DNA of 64,000 bases from Mycobacterium sp. AZCC_0083 (GCF_014202335.1 NZ_JACHGP010000006.1:372001-436000); one strand, 5' to 3'. Shown: positions 1 to 9,202, counted from the first letter of the stretch. Numbers and translations are program-made. Notes: generated by a model not told the origin, from the sequence alone.

Positions 1-500
1 GCACTCAGCTCGGCGTCATCCGCCGTCATCGGTGCGGCGACCACCTTGCCGGTGGTGTCCAGCCAGACCGTCAGTGACTCGCCCGCTTTGGCCGTCGAAG
101 TGCTGGTGATCTGTTCGGTCCGCATCCGCGTTCCCTCGTGCCACTGCGCCGTGACTGAAGTGGGACCGCCGGAAGCAGAGCTTTCGACATCCGACGGCAT
201 GCGTCCGCCGCCGTCAACCACCAGAGCTTGTACGGGGTGGCGATCGTGTGCCTGCAAATCGGCAGTGTGTGCAGACGATGCGTAGACCAGGTCTCCTGCC
301 TGCGCCGCGGCGGGGATCGCAATGAGTGCGATGAGGAGCGCGGCCAGGACTGCGAGCGCTTCGAGTCGATCGGTGGTGCGAATCAGCGGGTTGAATCCGA
401 GAGCTTGCACGTGCCAGCGCAGGCGTCCAGCAAACGATGTGACGCCCGTTACAGTCGACCTAGCCGGGATTTCTCCATTTCTCGCAAACACCTTTCCCAT
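1..500 (-). CDS. Rv1733c-like membrane protein (3' end cut by window)
   Basis: The reverse strand is open from an ATG at 500 to the window edge (about 166 residues), so the C-terminus is missing. The protein has a short polar N-terminus, one hydrophobic segment at about residues 46-65 (ALAVLAALLIALIAIP), and then an extracytoplasmic-looking domain containing VVDGGGRMPSD and TVWLDTTGKVV. This pattern of a basic N-terminus with NPLIRTTDRLE just before the first membrane segment is typical of the mycobacterial Rv1733c family, whose M. tuberculosis member belongs to the DosR dormancy regulon. Function is unknown. I see no DosR-type box in the 74 bp upstream of the start, so hypoxic regulation is not supported here. 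The family call rests on remembered pattern, not a search. Confidence 0.7.
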   Translation of the reverse strand, partial: MGKVFARNGEIPARSTVTGVTSFAGRLRWHVQALGFNPLIRTTDRLEALAVLAALLIALIAIPAAAQAGDLVYASSAHTADLQAHDRHPVQALVVDGGGRMPSDVESSASGGPTSVTAQWHEGTRMRTEQITSTSTAKAGESLTVWLDTTGKVVAAPMTADDAELS

Positions 501-574
501 GGTGACACCAGAGCCGCCGAGTTGCCAGTTTTGGCCGGTCAGAGCGATGGATCTCACATCGCGGAATATGCGCG

Positions 575-2920
575 CTACGTGGTCAGGTCGAGGGCAGCGC
601 GGACGATCGAGTCGGTGTCGATGCCGTGGTAGCGGTAGACGTCGTCGAGCCCACCCGCTTGGCCGAACTGCGAGACCCCAAGAGCGGTGCTCGGGACACG
701 GTTGATCGTCGAGAGGAATGCCAGGGTGTGCGGGTGCCCGTCCAGCACCGTCACCATCGGTGCCGCGCGCTCGGGTGGCAGCACTTGCTCGAGGATCCAG
801 CTCGGCGCGTTCGTCAGACCACCGCGGGCCTGTACCGCATCGAATAGCTGACCGGGACTCGTGACGCACACCACGTCGGCTGCAGTGCCGTTCTCTGCCA
901 GCCGGTCTGCCGCCTGCAGCGTTTCGGTGATCATGGCGCCCATTCCGACCAGTGTCACTGCTGGGCGTCCGGGGCTGCGGCGCAGTGTGTAGGCGCCTGC
1001 GATCACCTGGCGCCTGCGGCGCTCACGGGCCGCAGGATCGGTCGGCACGGCGGCCAGGGTCTGATCGACGGGACGGGTCGACAGTCGCAGGTACGACGAG
1101 CTGCCGTCGGGGCGGCCCAACCGAGCGATGCCGTCGAACAGGGTCCATTCCACTTCGATGGCGAATGCCGGCTCGTAGCTGATACAGCCCGGCTGCTCCA
1201 GCCCGATCGACGGAGTCTTGATGGATTGATGCGCCCCACCTTCGGTGGCAAGGGTCACACCGGCGGGTGTGCCGACCAGGATCGACTGGCCGCCTGCGTA
1301 GATCCCGTAGGACCATGGCTCGAGGGCGCGTTCGACGAACGGGTCGTAGAGCACGCCGATGGGGAAGAGTGGCTGGCCCCACCGGCTCCACGTTGCGCCG
1401 AGTTCCCCCATCAGTCCCACCAGGTTGACCTCGGCGATGCCGAGCTCCATGTGCTGGCCGGTGGGCCTCTCCCGCCAGTGCATGATCGTCTCGGCGTCGT
1501 CGGCGAACCAGTTTTGACGCTCGTTGGGCGACCACACCCCCACCTTGTTCAACCAGCCGGCGAGGTTGGTCGACGAGCTGACGTCGGGACTGACCGTCAC
1601 GACGCGTTTGGCGGCCTCGGGCGCTTCGCGGGTCAGGTCGAGCAGTGCGCGGCCAAGAGCGGCCTGGGTCGTTGCGGTACCGGATGGAGTGCGCCCCATG
1701 TCGGTCGGCACCAATGGTGGTGGGGTGTAGGCGTACTCGTCTCGCTGCAGCCGATCGGCCGCCTGTGCGCACAGCTTCCCGGCCGCGGTGTCGGGGTCGA
1801 GTCGGCGCCACGGATGAGCGGCGTCCATGTCGAGTGCGGTGGCCAACTGGTCGAACTGCTCCACGGTCAGCAGCGAGGAGTGGTTCTGCGGGTGTCCTTC
1901 GATCGGCAGGCCGTAACCCTTGATCGTGTAGGCGATGATCACGGTGGGCCGTGCGTCGTCGATCTGGCGGTAGGCACCGCGTAGCGCCTCCAGGTCGTGG
2001 CCACCGAGATTGCGGATTGCGTCGTGGAGCGTACCGTCGTCGAGCTCGCCGATCAGAGCGGCGATGGCGCTCGCCGTCGCGCCGGTGCCCGGGAGCCGGT
2101 CCCTCAATTCTGCTGCGCTGCACCGCAGCAGACGTTGGTACTCGGGGTTGGGCATCTCCACGATGCGCGCTCGGAGCGCGTCACCGCCGGGGCGCGTGAA
2201 CAGCTGCTCCAGCAGCTTGCCGAAGATGACCGTGATGACTTGCCAACCGGCTGCGGTGAACATCTTCTCGAGGCGCCCGGCGGCGATGTTGGGGACGACC
2301 CGGTCCAGCGACTGTCGGTTGAGGTCGACGATCCAGACGATCTCTCCGAGTTCGCTGACCGAGGAGTCCAGGACCGCCTCCCAGATTGCGCCTTCGTCCA
2401 ACTCCGCGTCGCCGACCAACGAGTACTGCCGGCCCCGACCAGTATCCGTGATCGTGGCATTGACGTAGCGGCGGGCGAACGCACCCCAAATGGGTGCTGT
2501 GGCGCCGATTCCCACCGATCCGGTGGAGTAGTCAACGGGGTCGGGGTCCTTGGCCCTGCTGGGATAGGACTGTAGTCCGCCGAGTTCGCGCAGGGTGGTC
2601 ATGTACTTCTCGTCGAGCTGGCCCAACAGGTAGTTGATGGCATGCAGCACCGGGGACGCATGAGGTTTGACCGACACCCGGTCGCCTGACTCGAGCTGTT
2701 CGAACCACAGTGACGTCATGATCGACACGATCGACGTGCTCGAGGCCTGGTGGCCGCCGACCTTCAAGCCTGACGGGTTGGGCCGGATTCGGTTGGCGTG
2801 ATGAATGATCGCCGTCGACAACCACAACACCCGCCGTTCGATCTCCCGGAGCGGATCGATTGCGGCGGCGGAAGCTGGCTGCGGGTCGAGAATGGCGGCG
2901 TTCACGGTCACTTCCTGCAT
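575..2920 (-). CDS. AceE-type pyruvate dehydrogenase E1 / transketolase-like enzyme
   Basis: 781 residues. This is a thiamine-diphosphate enzyme of the homodimeric E1 (AceE) type, which decarboxylates a 2-oxo acid. Visible features are HANRIRPNPSGLKVGGHQAS near residues 41-60, the TPP motif GDAELDEGA starting at residue 170 with NRQSLDRV downstream, and a C-terminal transketolase half with the ELGIAEVNLVGLMGELG stretch. At 781 residues it is clearly shorter than canonical actinobacterial AceE (roughly 900), so it is probably a paralog and may use a different 2-oxo acid. No E2 or E3 gene lies nearby. It is divergent from an Lrp/AsnC regulator about 100 bp away, which suggests amino-acid-type effector control. 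The start is the first ATG; an internal start a few codons later cannot be excluded. Confidence 0.85.
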   Translation of the reverse strand: MQEVTVNAAILDPQPASAAAIDPLREIERRVLWLSTAIIHHANRIRPNPSGLKVGGHQASSTSIVSIMTSLWFEQLESGDRVSVKPHASPVLHAINYLLGQLDEKYMTTLRELGGLQSYPSRAKDPDPVDYSTGSVGIGATAPIWGAFARRYVNATITDTGRGRQYSLVGDAELDEGAIWEAVLDSSVSELGEIVWIVDLNRQSLDRVVPNIAAGRLEKMFTAAGWQVITVIFGKLLEQLFTRPGGDALRARIVEMPNPEYQRLLRCSAAELRDRLPGTGATASAIAALIGELDDGTLHDAIRNLGGHDLEALRGAYRQIDDARPTVIIAYTIKGYGLPIEGHPQNHSSLLTVEQFDQLATALDMDAAHPWRRLDPDTAAGKLCAQAADRLQRDEYAYTPPPLVPTDMGRTPSGTATTQAALGRALLDLTREAPEAAKRVVTVSPDVSSSTNLAGWLNKVGVWSPNERQNWFADDAETIMHWRERPTGQHMELGIAEVNLVGLMGELGATWSRWGQPLFPIGVLYDPFVERALEPWSYGIYAGGQSILVGTPAGVTLATEGGAHQSIKTPSIGLEQPGCISYEPAFAIEVEWTLFDGIARLGRPDGSSSYLRLSTRPVDQTLAAVPTDPAARERRRRQVIAGAYTLRRSPGRPAVTLVGMGAMITETLQAADRLAENGTAADVVCVTSPGQLFDAVQARGGLTNAPSWILEQVLPPERAAPMVTVLDGHPHTLAFLSTINRVPSTALGVSQFGQAGGLDDVYRYHGIDTDSIVRAALDLTT

Positions 2921-3041
2921 GAGGGCACGACTGCCTACTTGGCAGATGTTCCACTAGTCGAGCATTCTGCGACGATACTGGCAATCACGTCCGCACAATT
3001 TGAACAATCTGCACACCGATTCCGCATTTGATGAACCCGAG

Positions 3042-3542
3042 GTGACCACATTGGCAAGCAAGAACACCGCCGACGCGATTGACGCTAGATTGCTGCGGGC
3101 ACTTACCGTCGACCCACGCGCAGCGACCATCGCGCTCGCCGAGCGCACCGGCGTCTCACGTAACACCGTGCAAGCACGATTGTCGCGGTGGGAACAGACC
3201 GGCGCGCTCACGTCATTCGAACGCACCATCAGCCCAGACTTTCTGGGCTACCCTCTGCGCGCCTTCATGTTGACCAATGTCAAGCAACGGCGGCTCGGCG
3301 AAGTATCCGTCGCACTGGCGGATGTGCCCGAAGTCGTTGAGGTCTACGGCCTTAGCGGTGTTGCCGATCTACTCATCCAGGTTGTCGCACGCGACGCCGA
3401 CGACCTGTATCGAGTCGCGGGACAGATTCTCGGCATCCGGGGGGTAAAGCGCACCAATACCGCGCTGGTGATGCGCGAGCTGGTGGACTTCCGTCTCGCA
3501 CCACTGGTGGATCGGCTACTCGATGGCACGACACCGGAATGA
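3042..3542 (+). CDS. Lrp/AsnC family transcriptional regulator
   Basis: About 166 residues. An N-terminal AsnC-type helix-turn-helix (DAIDARLLRALTVDPRAA, then AERTGVSRNTVQARLSRWE) is followed by an alpha-beta ligand-binding domain (VPEVVEVYGLSGVADLLIQV). The frame is open from a TTG at 3000. I prefer GTG 3042, because the HTH then begins about 10 residues in, as is usual; TTG 3051 is also possible. It is transcribed divergently from the AceE-like gene, and Lrp/AsnC proteins commonly control the divergent neighbour and themselves. Effector unknown, probably an amino acid or 2-oxo acid. Confidence 0.88.
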   Translation: MTTLASKNTADAIDARLLRALTVDPRAATIALAERTGVSRNTVQARLSRWEQTGALTSFERTISPDFLGYPLRAFMLTNVKQRRLGEVSVALADVPEVVEVYGLSGVADLLIQVVARDADDLYRVAGQILGIRGVKRTNTALVMRELVDFRLAPLVDRLLDGTTPE

Positions 3543-3555
3543 ACCGATCCCCTCG

Positions 3556-4113
3556 TCATTCCTCGGGTTGGTCTCTGCCCTCGGCGTAGTCGACGAGTGC
3601 GGCACTGATCCGCTTGTTGAGTTCGGGATCACGAAAGGCGTTGACGAACATGGCGTTCCACCACAATCCGTCGGCTGCAAGCCGGGCGATCTGCGCGCGC
3701 GCCGGGTAACGGTCCACCCCCGGCGCCGGCCACATCCACGCCTCGAACGCTTCAGCGATCGGTCCCCGCATCTCCGGTTCGGTACTGGCAGCCAGAATGA
3801 CCGACCACCGGCGTAGCACCCGGTCGGCGTCCGCGGCCGTTAGGTGATGACAGGTAGATGCGATGTAGGCGCGGGTGTACGAGCCGGGTTCGCCGTCGTC
3901 CCAATGGGCGTAGTTGGTGTTCGTATCGTCGACCAGCCGCTCCACCAGTCCGCGAACCAGCTCGCTCTTGTTCGAGAAGTGATACAACAGCCCGCCCTTG
4001 GACACCCCGGCCTCATCGGCGACCGCCTGCAGGGTCAATGCCTGTGGGCCGCCTCGGGACAACACCTGTTCGGCGGCGTCCAGCAGCTCGTCGCGTCGTT
4101 CCCCTCTTGGCAC
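3556..4113 (-). CDS. TetR family regulator of the adjacent MFS exporter
   Basis: 185 residues. The N-terminal TetR helix-turn-helix is clear: RRDELLDAAEQVLSRGG, then LQAVADEAGVSKGGLLYHF. The C-terminal half is alpha-helical, of the type seen in many actinobacterial TetR regulators (a conserved tryptophan-rich stretch around AFEAWMWPAPGV). It lies 60 bp downstream of the MFS transporter gene on the same strand, so exporter and regulator are probably cotranscribed. The perfect 24-bp palindrome upstream of the transporter (5432-5455) is the likely operator, giving autoregulation. Ligand unknown. Confidence 0.9.
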   Translation of the reverse strand: MPRGERRDELLDAAEQVLSRGGPQALTLQAVADEAGVSKGGLLYHFSNKSELVRGLVERLVDDTNTNYAHWDDGEPGSYTRAYIASTCHHLTAADADRVLRRWSVILAASTEPEMRGPIAEAFEAWMWPAPGVDRYPARAQIARLAADGLWWNAMFVNAFRDPELNKRISAALVDYAEGRDQPEE

Positions 4114-4173
4114 TGAGCACTCTCATCGTCTGCCTCCTGGGAGGCCTGGATATGCGATGTGTCGCGGTCCAGA

Positions 4174-5354
4174 TTAACTCGCGGTGGACACTGTCTGCCG
4201 TTCCGCTGAGAATCCGCGGACCGGACCGGCCAACCGCGCGATCAGTGGGCTGACCGCCGCGCCAACGGCCAGGGCAAGCGCCACCGCGTACGACCCGATT
4301 GGGCCCCATGCGTCGTTGAGAACACCCGACACCGCGGTGCCGGCCGCGCCACCGGCCAGCGCACCGGTGTTGAGCCAGCCGAAGGCCTCGGCGGCAGCAC
4401 TTTCGGCGACTCCGCGGGAGACCGCGTGGTAGAGAACTGCCATCGCAGGTGCGAAGCCGAATCCAGCGACGAACAACGCCACGAACTGCAGCGGTCCGGT
4501 GACGACTGCGGTCCCTGCCGTCCCCACCACGACCACCGCCAGTGTCGCCGCCAGCCCCCCAAGACCGAGTTGGCGCTGACCAATCAGCAGGCCGCCGATC
4601 AGCGATCCAAGGCTCGACACCGAAATCGCCACACCGGCCATCGAGTGACCCAGCTGATCGACCACGCCGACCTCCAAGGCCATGAACGACGCAACCAGAG
4701 CAAGATTGGCGACGAAGGCCAGAAGCACCTCTTGGCGGGCCAGTACCCGGCCGAATGACGAACTGCTACGGGCGATCAGGGGCTGTCGCGGTTGCAGACT
4801 GAGCACGAACGCGATGGACCCGGTGAGCGTGATACCCGCCGCGGCCAGCAGCGGGGCAGCGGTGGACACCAGTGAGGTCAACACGGTCACCACCACCGGG
4901 CCGGTCACCCAAATCAGTTCTTGCGCAGTGGTATCGAACGCGAACAACGCGCGCACCGTATCGGCGGGAACCATCCGTGGGTATAGAGCGCGCACAACCG
5001 GCATCATCGGTGGGATCGACGCCCCCACGACGACACCCAGGGCACACAGTAAGACCAGGTGCGCGGGCGCCAGTGCCAATGCCAGGAAACCGATGCTGTT
5101 GATCGTCGCGGCTATCAGCACGACGGGCGTGACACCGAATCTCCCGGTGAGCCGGGCGCTGATGGGCATCGCGATCGCCTCGGCAATGCTGACGCACGCC
5201 ACGACGAGACCGGCCTGCCCGTACGACCCGGTCGTCTCCGAGACGTGCATGAGGATCGCCAGCGACAGCATTCCGAGCGGCAGTCGCGCGAACAGCTGCG
5301 ACGCCGTCACTCGGAACACGCCGGGTGTCCGGAGCAACCGCAAGTAGCTGCCCA
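4174..5354 (-). CDS. Major facilitator superfamily transporter
   Basis: 393 residues from the preferred GTG at 5354, which has a strong AAGGAGGT five bases upstream. An ATG at 5400 in the same frame lacks such a site and would add a non-membrane leader. The protein has about 12 hydrophobic segments, with a small hydrophilic N-terminus GSYLRLLRTPGVFRVTASQ that is typical of the 12-TM drug-exporter-like MFS branch. It is the first gene of a two-gene operon with a TetR regulator, behind a palindromic operator. The arrangement suggests inducible efflux of a small toxic compound, though the substrate cannot be told. Confidence 0.88.
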
Positions 5355-5431
5355 CGGGACCTCCTTGGATGGCGAAGAGCAGGTGTGTTCCAGCCCGCAC
5401 TACGCCGTGTCGAGCATGGATGACCTGCAGA

Positions 5432-5455
5432 ACTGTACCGTCCGGACGGTACAGT
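5432..5455. promoter_or_regulatory. Perfect 24-bp palindrome, probable TetR operator
   Basis: The half-site ACTGTACCGTCC is followed directly by its exact reverse complement, giving a 24-bp perfect palindrome. It lies 77 bp upstream of the exporter start at 5354. Its size, symmetry and position at an exporter-TetR operon are typical of TetR operators. Seen directly; the binding partner is inferred. Confidence 0.8.
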
Positions 5456-5586
5456 AATCAAAGGACTTTTTGGAAAGCGGTGGAACCACGCTCGGCATCT
5501 CAGGAGACGCCTCTGGACGGCCGGCCTATGCGCCACATTTCGTGTCGAGATTGCGTGCAGGGTCGTCCCGACGGCCGGATCGCAGC

Positions 5587-5625
5587 CCTAGGCGCAATAC
5601 CAAACCGGGCGAGGCTTCGCCTAGG
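5587..5625 (-). terminator. Inverted repeat at the end of the histidine kinase gene
   Basis: CCTAGGCG (5587-5594) and CGCCTAGG (5618-5625) form a perfect 8-bp stem around a 23-base loop that contains a second small GC-rich hairpin. It overlaps the stop codon of the histidine kinase gene. Likely a terminator for the two-component operon, although there is no T-run. Confidence 0.45.
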
Positions 5626-6763
5626 ACGGCATGCCGTCGATTGGCTGCCGGCTGCATGGCAGGATGACGGTGAAGGTGGTTCCGGTTCCGTGGCCTTCGC
5701 TGTGCGCCTCGATGTGGCCGCCGTGGGCGTCGACGAGTGCCTTGGCGATCGACAACCCGATGCCAGCCCCGCCGTGCTGGCGATCGCGGGCGGCGTCGGC
5801 CCGATAGAAGCGATCGAACAACCGAGGAAGATGTTCGCGCGCCACCCCGGCGCCGGTGTCCGAGATCGCGATCAACAGTTCGTCGTCGTCGACGGCGGCC
5901 GTCACGTCGACGCGACCACCAGGGCCGGTGTGGCGCAACGCATTGTCGAGCAGATTGCCGAGCACCTGCCCGAGCCGCTCGTAGTCGGCCCACAAGGTGG
6001 GTAGACCATCGTCGATGTGAGACGTCAAGTCCACGCCCTTCGAGCTGTAACGAGGAGCGAACGCCGCCACCGCCGTGTCGATCAAGGCATTGGGTGATAT
6101 CCACTGAGAGTCAATGGAAGTCGTGCGACGTTCCGCGGCAGATAGTGCATTGACGTCGACGCTGAACCGGGTCAGCCGGCGGGTCTGGTCGCGCAGCGTG
6201 CCGATGGTGTCCTGGTCGAGCTGGCGCACTCCATCTTCCAACGCCTCCATGTAGGCGTCCAGCACCGCAACCGGGGTCCTGATCTCGTGGGCCAGATCGG
6301 CGAGCATCTGGCGCCGTGTCTCGTCGACCACGCCGAGCTCTTGGGCCATCTTGTTGAAGGCCGCGGCGACCGCGTCGAATTCCTTGCCAAGACGTGGTGG
6401 TGGAACCCGGATGTCGTAGTGGCCTCCTGCAACCGCGGAGGCCGCTTCCGACAAGGCGGTCGCCGACCGGTGCACGCGACGACTGAGGTACCAACTCAGC
6501 GTCAATGCGGTGAGTGCGGACACTGCCAGCGCGATACCCACGGACATCGCGGTCGCATCTCGGAAGGCGCGCTCGTAGGGATGATTGCCGTTGGCGCCAG
6601 GCTGCACCGCCTGGTCCATGAGCCGACGAAACATCGGTGGACCGACGATGGCGGCAACGGCGATCGTCGTGGCGATGCCTGCGATGACCACCGCCAAATT
6701 GGCGACCACCAGCCGCATCCGGATGCCAGCGCCCCGCGTCGGACGTCGCGCAATGGTCGTCAT
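5621..6763 (-). CDS. Two-component sensor histidine kinase
   Basis: 380 residues, membrane-bound. TM1 is at about 18-41 and TM2 at about 73-92, with only about 30 residues between them outside the membrane. A HAMP linker follows. The H-box LADLAHEIRTPVAVLD carries the phospho-accepting His159, the N-box GNLLDNALRHTG follows near 269-280, and the ATP-lid motifs are ISDTGAG and GAGIGLSIAKALV. Its start overlaps the stop of the response regulator gene by 4 bp (ATGA), so the two are translationally coupled partners. The tiny sensor loop suggests that it senses a membrane-associated signal or an accessory protein. The broad type is like MprB/BaeS; no exact ortholog is claimed. Confidence 0.93.
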   Translation of the reverse strand: MTTIARRPTRGAGIRMRLVVANLAVVIAGIATTIAVAAIVGPPMFRRLMDQAVQPGANGNHPYERAFRDATAMSVGIALAVSALTALTLSWYLSRRVHRSATALSEAASAVAGGHYDIRVPPPRLGKEFDAVAAAFNKMAQELGVVDETRRQMLADLAHEIRTPVAVLDAYMEALEDGVRQLDQDTIGTLRDQTRRLTRFSVDVNALSAAERRTTSIDSQWISPNALIDTAVAAFAPRYSSKGVDLTSHIDDGLPTLWADYERLGQVLGNLLDNALRHTGPGGRVDVTAAVDDDELLIAISDTGAGVAREHLPRLFDRFYRADAARDRQHGGAGIGLSIAKALVDAHGGHIEAHSEGHGTGTTFTVILPCSRQPIDGMPS

Positions 6764-7482
6764 CCCGAACCCATCCGATATCCGACGCCGCGCACGGTGG
6801 TGACGTATTTCGGCAGCGCTGGGTCATCGCCAAGCTTGCGCCGCAGATGCCCGACATGGACGTCGACGATGTTGTCGCTGCCCACCCACGTGTCGCCCCA
6901 TACCGATTCGAGCAGCTGCCGTCTGCTGAGCACCGCACCCGGACGCGACGACAAGGCGGCGAGCACGTCGAATTCCGTGCGGGTCAACATGATCGGTGTG
7001 CCGCCGAGGTCTACCTCCCGGCTGTCGACGTTGATCCGGAGAGCGCCGAACCCGCGGGGCGGGCTCAGCACGTGGCCTGGGTCCGAGCTATGCGCGGCCG
7101 TCCGGCGCGGCCGTCGGAGCACCGTGCGGACCCTGGCCACGAGCTCGCGGGGGCTGAACGGTTTCGTGACGTAGTCGTCGGCGCCGACGGAGAGCCCGAC
7201 GATGGTGTCCACCTCGGTGTCGCGGGCGGTCAACATGATCACGTATGCGTCGGAGAACACTCGGAGTTGTCGACACACCTCGATGCCGTCGACGCCGGGT
7301 AGTCCGATGTCGAGGATGACGATGTCGGGATCGACTTCGCGTGCCAGGGTGAGGGCACTGTGGCCGTCGTGGGCGAGGTGGACTTCGAACGACTCGCGCT
7401 TGAGGTAGCTCGCGATCACGTCGGCCAACGGGGCTTCGTCATCGACCACCAACGCCCGCAAGTCGGGTGCGGCATCGTCCAT
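6760..7482 (-). CDS. OmpR family response regulator
   Basis: 240 residues. The receiver domain is complete: acidic pair DDE at 14-16, phospho-acceptor Asp58 in VILDIGLPG, Thr85 in MLTARD and Lys108 in YVTKPFSPRE. The C-terminal winged-helix DNA-binding domain is of the OmpR type (LTRTEFDVLAALSSRPG, VDVHVGHLRRKLGDD, VTTVRGVGYRMG). It is coupled to the sensor kinase downstream by a 4-bp overlap. The 155-bp region upstream separates it from a divergent secreted-protein gene, which is a candidate target. Confidence 0.95.
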   Translation of the reverse strand: MDDAAPDLRALVVDDEAPLADVIASYLKRESFEVHLAHDGHSALTLAREVDPDIVILDIGLPGVDGIEVCRQLRVFSDAYVIMLTARDTEVDTIVGLSVGADDYVTKPFSPRELVARVRTVLRRPRRTAAHSSDPGHVLSPPRGFGALRINVDSREVDLGGTPIMLTRTEFDVLAALSSRPGAVLSRRQLLESVWGDTWVGSDNIVDVHVGHLRRKLGDDPALPKYVTTVRGVGYRMGSG

Positions 7483-7637
7483 GGATCCATAGTGCCCCGG
7501 ATCGGAGCAATGTCTCTGCTGGGGCCGCGATTCTTTATCGAAACTTCAATGAAGGAACAGCAGAAGTACGTTCCCCGCGGTCAGGCTCTTGGTGTCCAAG
7601 CAAAGAGATTTGTAACACGTCACCAAGGAGTACCGAG

Positions 7638-7913
7638 ATGAAGAAGATCAGCTTCACCGTCGCGGCCGCAACGGCGTTCAGCGCCCTGGCGGTGGGATTG
7701 GCCGGCACCGCAGCGGCGGCTCCCACGGGCGGCGGCAACGCCGCCGACGCCGTCAAGGAGCTCCAAGCCCAGGGCTACAGCGTGCAGATCAACGGCAGCG
7801 TGACGGATGCGCTGTCCGCCTGCGGAACCACCGCGGTCCACGGCGTTCCCGCCACGGGCGCGCACTCGTTCACGACCGTCTACGTCGACGTGTCTTGCCC
7901 CGATGACCACTAG
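7638..7913 (+). CDS. Small secreted protein of unknown function
   Basis: 91 residues from the ATG at 7638, preceded by AAGGAG. MKKISFTVAAATAFSALAVG is a classical Sec signal peptide with likely cleavage after AAA (TAAAAPTGG). The mature part is about 65 residues with KELQAQGYSVQINGSV and two cysteines (SACG and VSCPDD) that could form a disulfide. Small secreted proteins of this form recur in mycobacteria; no function is known to me. It overlaps the next gene by 11 bp, so the two are probably cotranscribed. It is divergent from the two-component operon. Confidence 0.8.
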   Translation: MKKISFTVAAATAFSALAVGLAGTAAAAPTGGGNAADAVKELQAQGYSVQINGSVTDALSACGTTAVHGVPATGAHSFTTVYVDVSCPDDH

Positions 7914-8409
7914 TGCCACCACGCTGCAGGACAGGGTTGCCCCGTTGCTGATGCGGGTGGGCCAGAACGTCGCCCGCTACGGCCTGGTCGTCGTCCTGGC
8001 CTGGATTGGGTTCGGCAAGTACGTGAAGATGGAATCGCGTGTGTTGATCGAGCACAGCCCATTGATGAGCTGGATCTACGACTATCTCAGCGTCACTGCG
8101 GTTGCCCGCGGGTTGGGCACGATGGAAATCGTTGCGGCGGTTCTCATTGCGTTGCGTTCGGTGTGGCCGCGCGTCTCGGCAGTAGGCAGCGCGCTAGCCG
8201 TCGTGCTGTTCATCGGAACGTTGAGCTTCTTGTTCACCACGGCCGGGGTCGTGGCCACACACGCCGCGGGTCTGCCCGTGCTGTCGGCCCAGCCTGGACA
8301 GTTCCTTCTCAAGGACCTGGTGCTCATCGGCGTGGCGATCTGGACGCTGGGCGAAGCACTGCGCGGCGACGTGCCCGCGCGCCGCCACCGGATAGCCAAC
8401 GCCAATTAG
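7903..8409 (+). CDS. DUF417 (YkgB/RclC-like) membrane protein
   Basis: 168 residues starting at ATG 7903, inside the end of the preceding gene. There are four hydrophobic segments. The region GLVVVLAWIGFGKYVKMES near the N-terminus and LKDLVLIGVAIWTLGEAL near the C-terminus match the DUF417/YkgB membrane family, whose E. coli member RclC is linked to reactive-chlorine resistance. The transport or redox role here is unknown. Overlap with the secreted-protein gene suggests a two-gene unit opposite the two-component system. Confidence 0.75.
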   Translation: MTTSATTLQDRVAPLLMRVGQNVARYGLVVVLAWIGFGKYVKMESRVLIEHSPLMSWIYDYLSVTAVARGLGTMEIVAAVLIALRSVWPRVSAVGSALAVVLFIGTLSFLFTTAGVVATHAAGLPVLSAQPGQFLLKDLVLIGVAIWTLGEALRGDVPARRHRIANAN

Positions 8410-8533
8410 GCAAGCAGAAGATCACCTACGGCCGCGAGACCCGCGGTAGCTGCCCGTGGTCCCGAAGACGTGACTCGGGGGTGGGCGGCTACGAAATCCG
8501 CTGCGGAACAGTCGTTACGGTGCCGGATTGCCG

Positions 8534-8998
8534 CTACGAGCGCTCCACCGCACCAGCATTGCTGCGGGCCTCGATGGCCTTGACAGTGCCGGCGAACGCC
8601 TTGGCCAGGGAGCGCTTTCCGACCGATCGGAGGAAGGATGCGATGACCCGTCCGCGGAGGTTCTTGCCCTCGCGAACCAGCACGGCGTCGATCTCGGTCG
8701 TGCCGTCGGGTTGCGGTGTCAGGGTGTACGTGTGACCCGATGCGCCACCGAAGAGATTGGAGTCGACGGTGGTGAGCTTGATGTGGCGCGGATCCGACCA
8801 GTCGTAGTGCAGCCGTTCCCAGATGCCACCCGAGCCCTCCGTGACGTCGGCCCGATTGGCACCCAAGCTGTGAACGACGAGGTAGCCATCGGCGCTGTTC
8901 TTGAACAGCTTCGACCGGCCGGGTCCGAAGTCGGTGAGCCCCGCGACGAAGTCCTCAGGCGTCGCGGTAGTGGTCTGATGGAAGCGAATGGTGGCCAC
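8534..8998 (-). CDS. SRPBCC-fold (polyketide cyclase/START-like) protein
   Basis: 154 residues. The sequence starts MATIRFHQTTTATPEDF, has GIWERLHYDWSDPRHIKLTT in the middle, and ends in a long helix rich in K/R/A (LRSVGKRSLAKAFAGTVKAIE). This fits the SRPBCC helix-grip fold, which binds hydrophobic ligands. There are no catalytic residues that I can assign. It is convergent with the DUF417 gene and divergent from the 9203 gene across a region holding nested inverted repeats. Confidence 0.75.
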   Translation of the reverse strand: MATIRFHQTTTATPEDFVAGLTDFGPGRSKLFKNSADGYLVVHSLGANRADVTEGSGGIWERLHYDWSDPRHIKLTTVDSNLFGGASGHTYTLTPQPDGTTEIDAVLVREGKNLRGRVIASFLRSVGKRSLAKAFAGTVKAIEARSNAGAVERS

Positions 8999-9129
8999 TG
9001 GAGGGTCCTTTCAATAGATGTGTCAGAAACAGCGCACACCGGCCGTGCCCGATTCCGGCGAAGGCATTGGCAGCCGGGCCCGCTTGGGACTGGTATCCGC
9101 AGGAACACCCTTGGCATCGGATCGAGGGA

Positions 9130-9155
9130 GTGAACGTCAACGTTCGCGCGTTCAC
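9130..9155. promoter_or_regulatory. Nested inverted repeat, possible operator
   Basis: GTGAACG (9130-9136) and CGTTCAC (9149-9155) are exact inverted repeats. Inside them GAACGT (9132-9137) and ACGTTC (9140-9145) form a second pair. The site lies between two divergent genes and about 48 bp before the 9203 start. A TetR-type site is plausible; which protein binds is unknown. Confidence 0.4.
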
Positions 9156-9202
9156 CACGACATAGTCAAAACCGATACTCGGTTGACACCAAGGGGATTC
9201 AT

